Origin: DATMBL01 sp050735975
GTDB taxonomy: Bacteria; Desulfobacterota; Binatia; UBA9968
NCBI GenBank assembly: GCA_050735975.1
Contig: JBOHVS010000364.1
Span: 1 to 6,181 of the forward strand
Length of the DNA: 6,181 bases
Direction of reading: 5' to 3'
The notes beneath the pieces were generated by a model. The model made no database searches. It saw only the letters and a program-made list of their open reading frames with translations, and had not been told where the DNA came from. Both the position numbers and the translations under genes were made by a program. Shown here one piece after another: positions 5,890-6,181 of this stretch (position 1 is its first letter; each line of letters starts with the position of its first letter).

Positions 5890-6181
5890 CGTAGGGGGGC
5901 CGTCTCTCCGGTTGGCTCCCTTTGCTCGTCCGGCACCGATTGCTTCTCGTCTCCACCGAGAGGGATCAGCCTTTTCGGAATGCCCAGGACTCCAAGGAAT
6001 ACCTCCGACAGTGTGCTCAAGGGCGCCGGCGTGATCGTCGGATCATCAATGGGTCCCCTGATATTGAAGCTCGCGACTAAAAACGAGTTCTTGATCGCGG
6101 CGATGCCGCGGCCGATCACAGGGATATAATTGATAGCGGTATCCATCGCCGCAAACGGACGCACCGCAACCACGAAATCGA
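5886..6181 (-). CDS. C-terminal end of an AsmA-like protein (AsmA_2/DUF3971 type), 5' part outside window
   Basis: The last 97 codons of a gene that enters from the right edge; two further codons (Asp, Phe) are readable before the first possible GTG at 6173, so the frame is open to the edge and the true start lies outside. The visible part reads VAVRPF, then INYIPVIGRGIAAIKN, FNIRGPIDDPTITPAPLSTL, and a hydrophobic VFLGVLGIPKRLI stretch. The order (strand, PVIG-type loop, GP-x-DDP-x-x-TP-x-PLS, closing helix) resembles the conserved C-terminus of AsmA-like proteins such as the AsmA_2 / YhdP group. These are large, membrane-anchored, mostly periplasmic proteins thought to move or organise phospholipids between inner and outer membranes. 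A polar tail of about 20 residues ends at TGA 5888-5886, overlapping the next gene's ATG. Family assignment is from pattern memory on a short piece. Confidence 0.7.
   Translation of the reverse strand, partial: DFVVAVRPFAAMDTAINYIPVIGRGIAAIKNSFLVASFNIRGPIDDPTITPAPLSTLSEVFLGVLGIPKRLIPLGGDEKQSVPDEQREPTGETAPLR

Overview
The window is a moderately GC-rich stretch of chromosomal DNA from a Gram-negative (diderm) bacterium. The diderm call rests on an AsmA-like protein tail at the right end; such proteins work in the envelope of double-membraned cells. The gene content and a dispersed palindromic repeat would fit a deltaproteobacterial, NC10- or Binatota-like environmental lineage. That placement is inference, and nothing in the window fixes the taxon.

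Left half (1-3350, minus strand): two ABC half-transporters lie head to tail with no spacer, the TAG of the first directly abutting the ATG of the second. Together they make a heterodimeric ABC exporter of the MdlAB / YheIH (BmrCD) / TM287-288 type. The upstream subunit (579 aa, complete) has Asp in place of the catalytic Walker B Glu. The downstream subunit (cut by the left window edge) keeps the Glu. This is the usual division into one degenerate and one competent ATP site.

Middle (3351-5379): a 196-bp divergent intergenic region separates the exporter operon from typA (bipA), a complete ribosome-associated translational GTPase of 610 aa on the plus strand. Promoter-like hexamers with 17-bp spacers face each way. 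Both sit so close to the start codons that the mRNAs would be leaderless or nearly so, and neither start has a clear Shine-Dalgarno sequence. A copy of a dispersed repeat lies between the two promoters.

Right end (5380-6181): a 258-bp convergent intergenic region holds a second, palindromic copy of the repeat and another small hairpin. Two minus-strand genes follow. One encodes a small glutaredoxin-like (DUF836-type) protein of 83 aa. The other is the C-terminal end of an AsmA-like protein that runs off the window. Their stop and start overlap as ATGA, so they are probably translationally coupled.

These are conserved, familiar families, and I see no convincing new system. The most useful observations are the apparent leaderless divergent promoters, the repeat flanking typA (which also explains a false N-terminal extension of that gene), the asymmetric exporter ATP sites, and the AsmA-glutaredoxin coupling.
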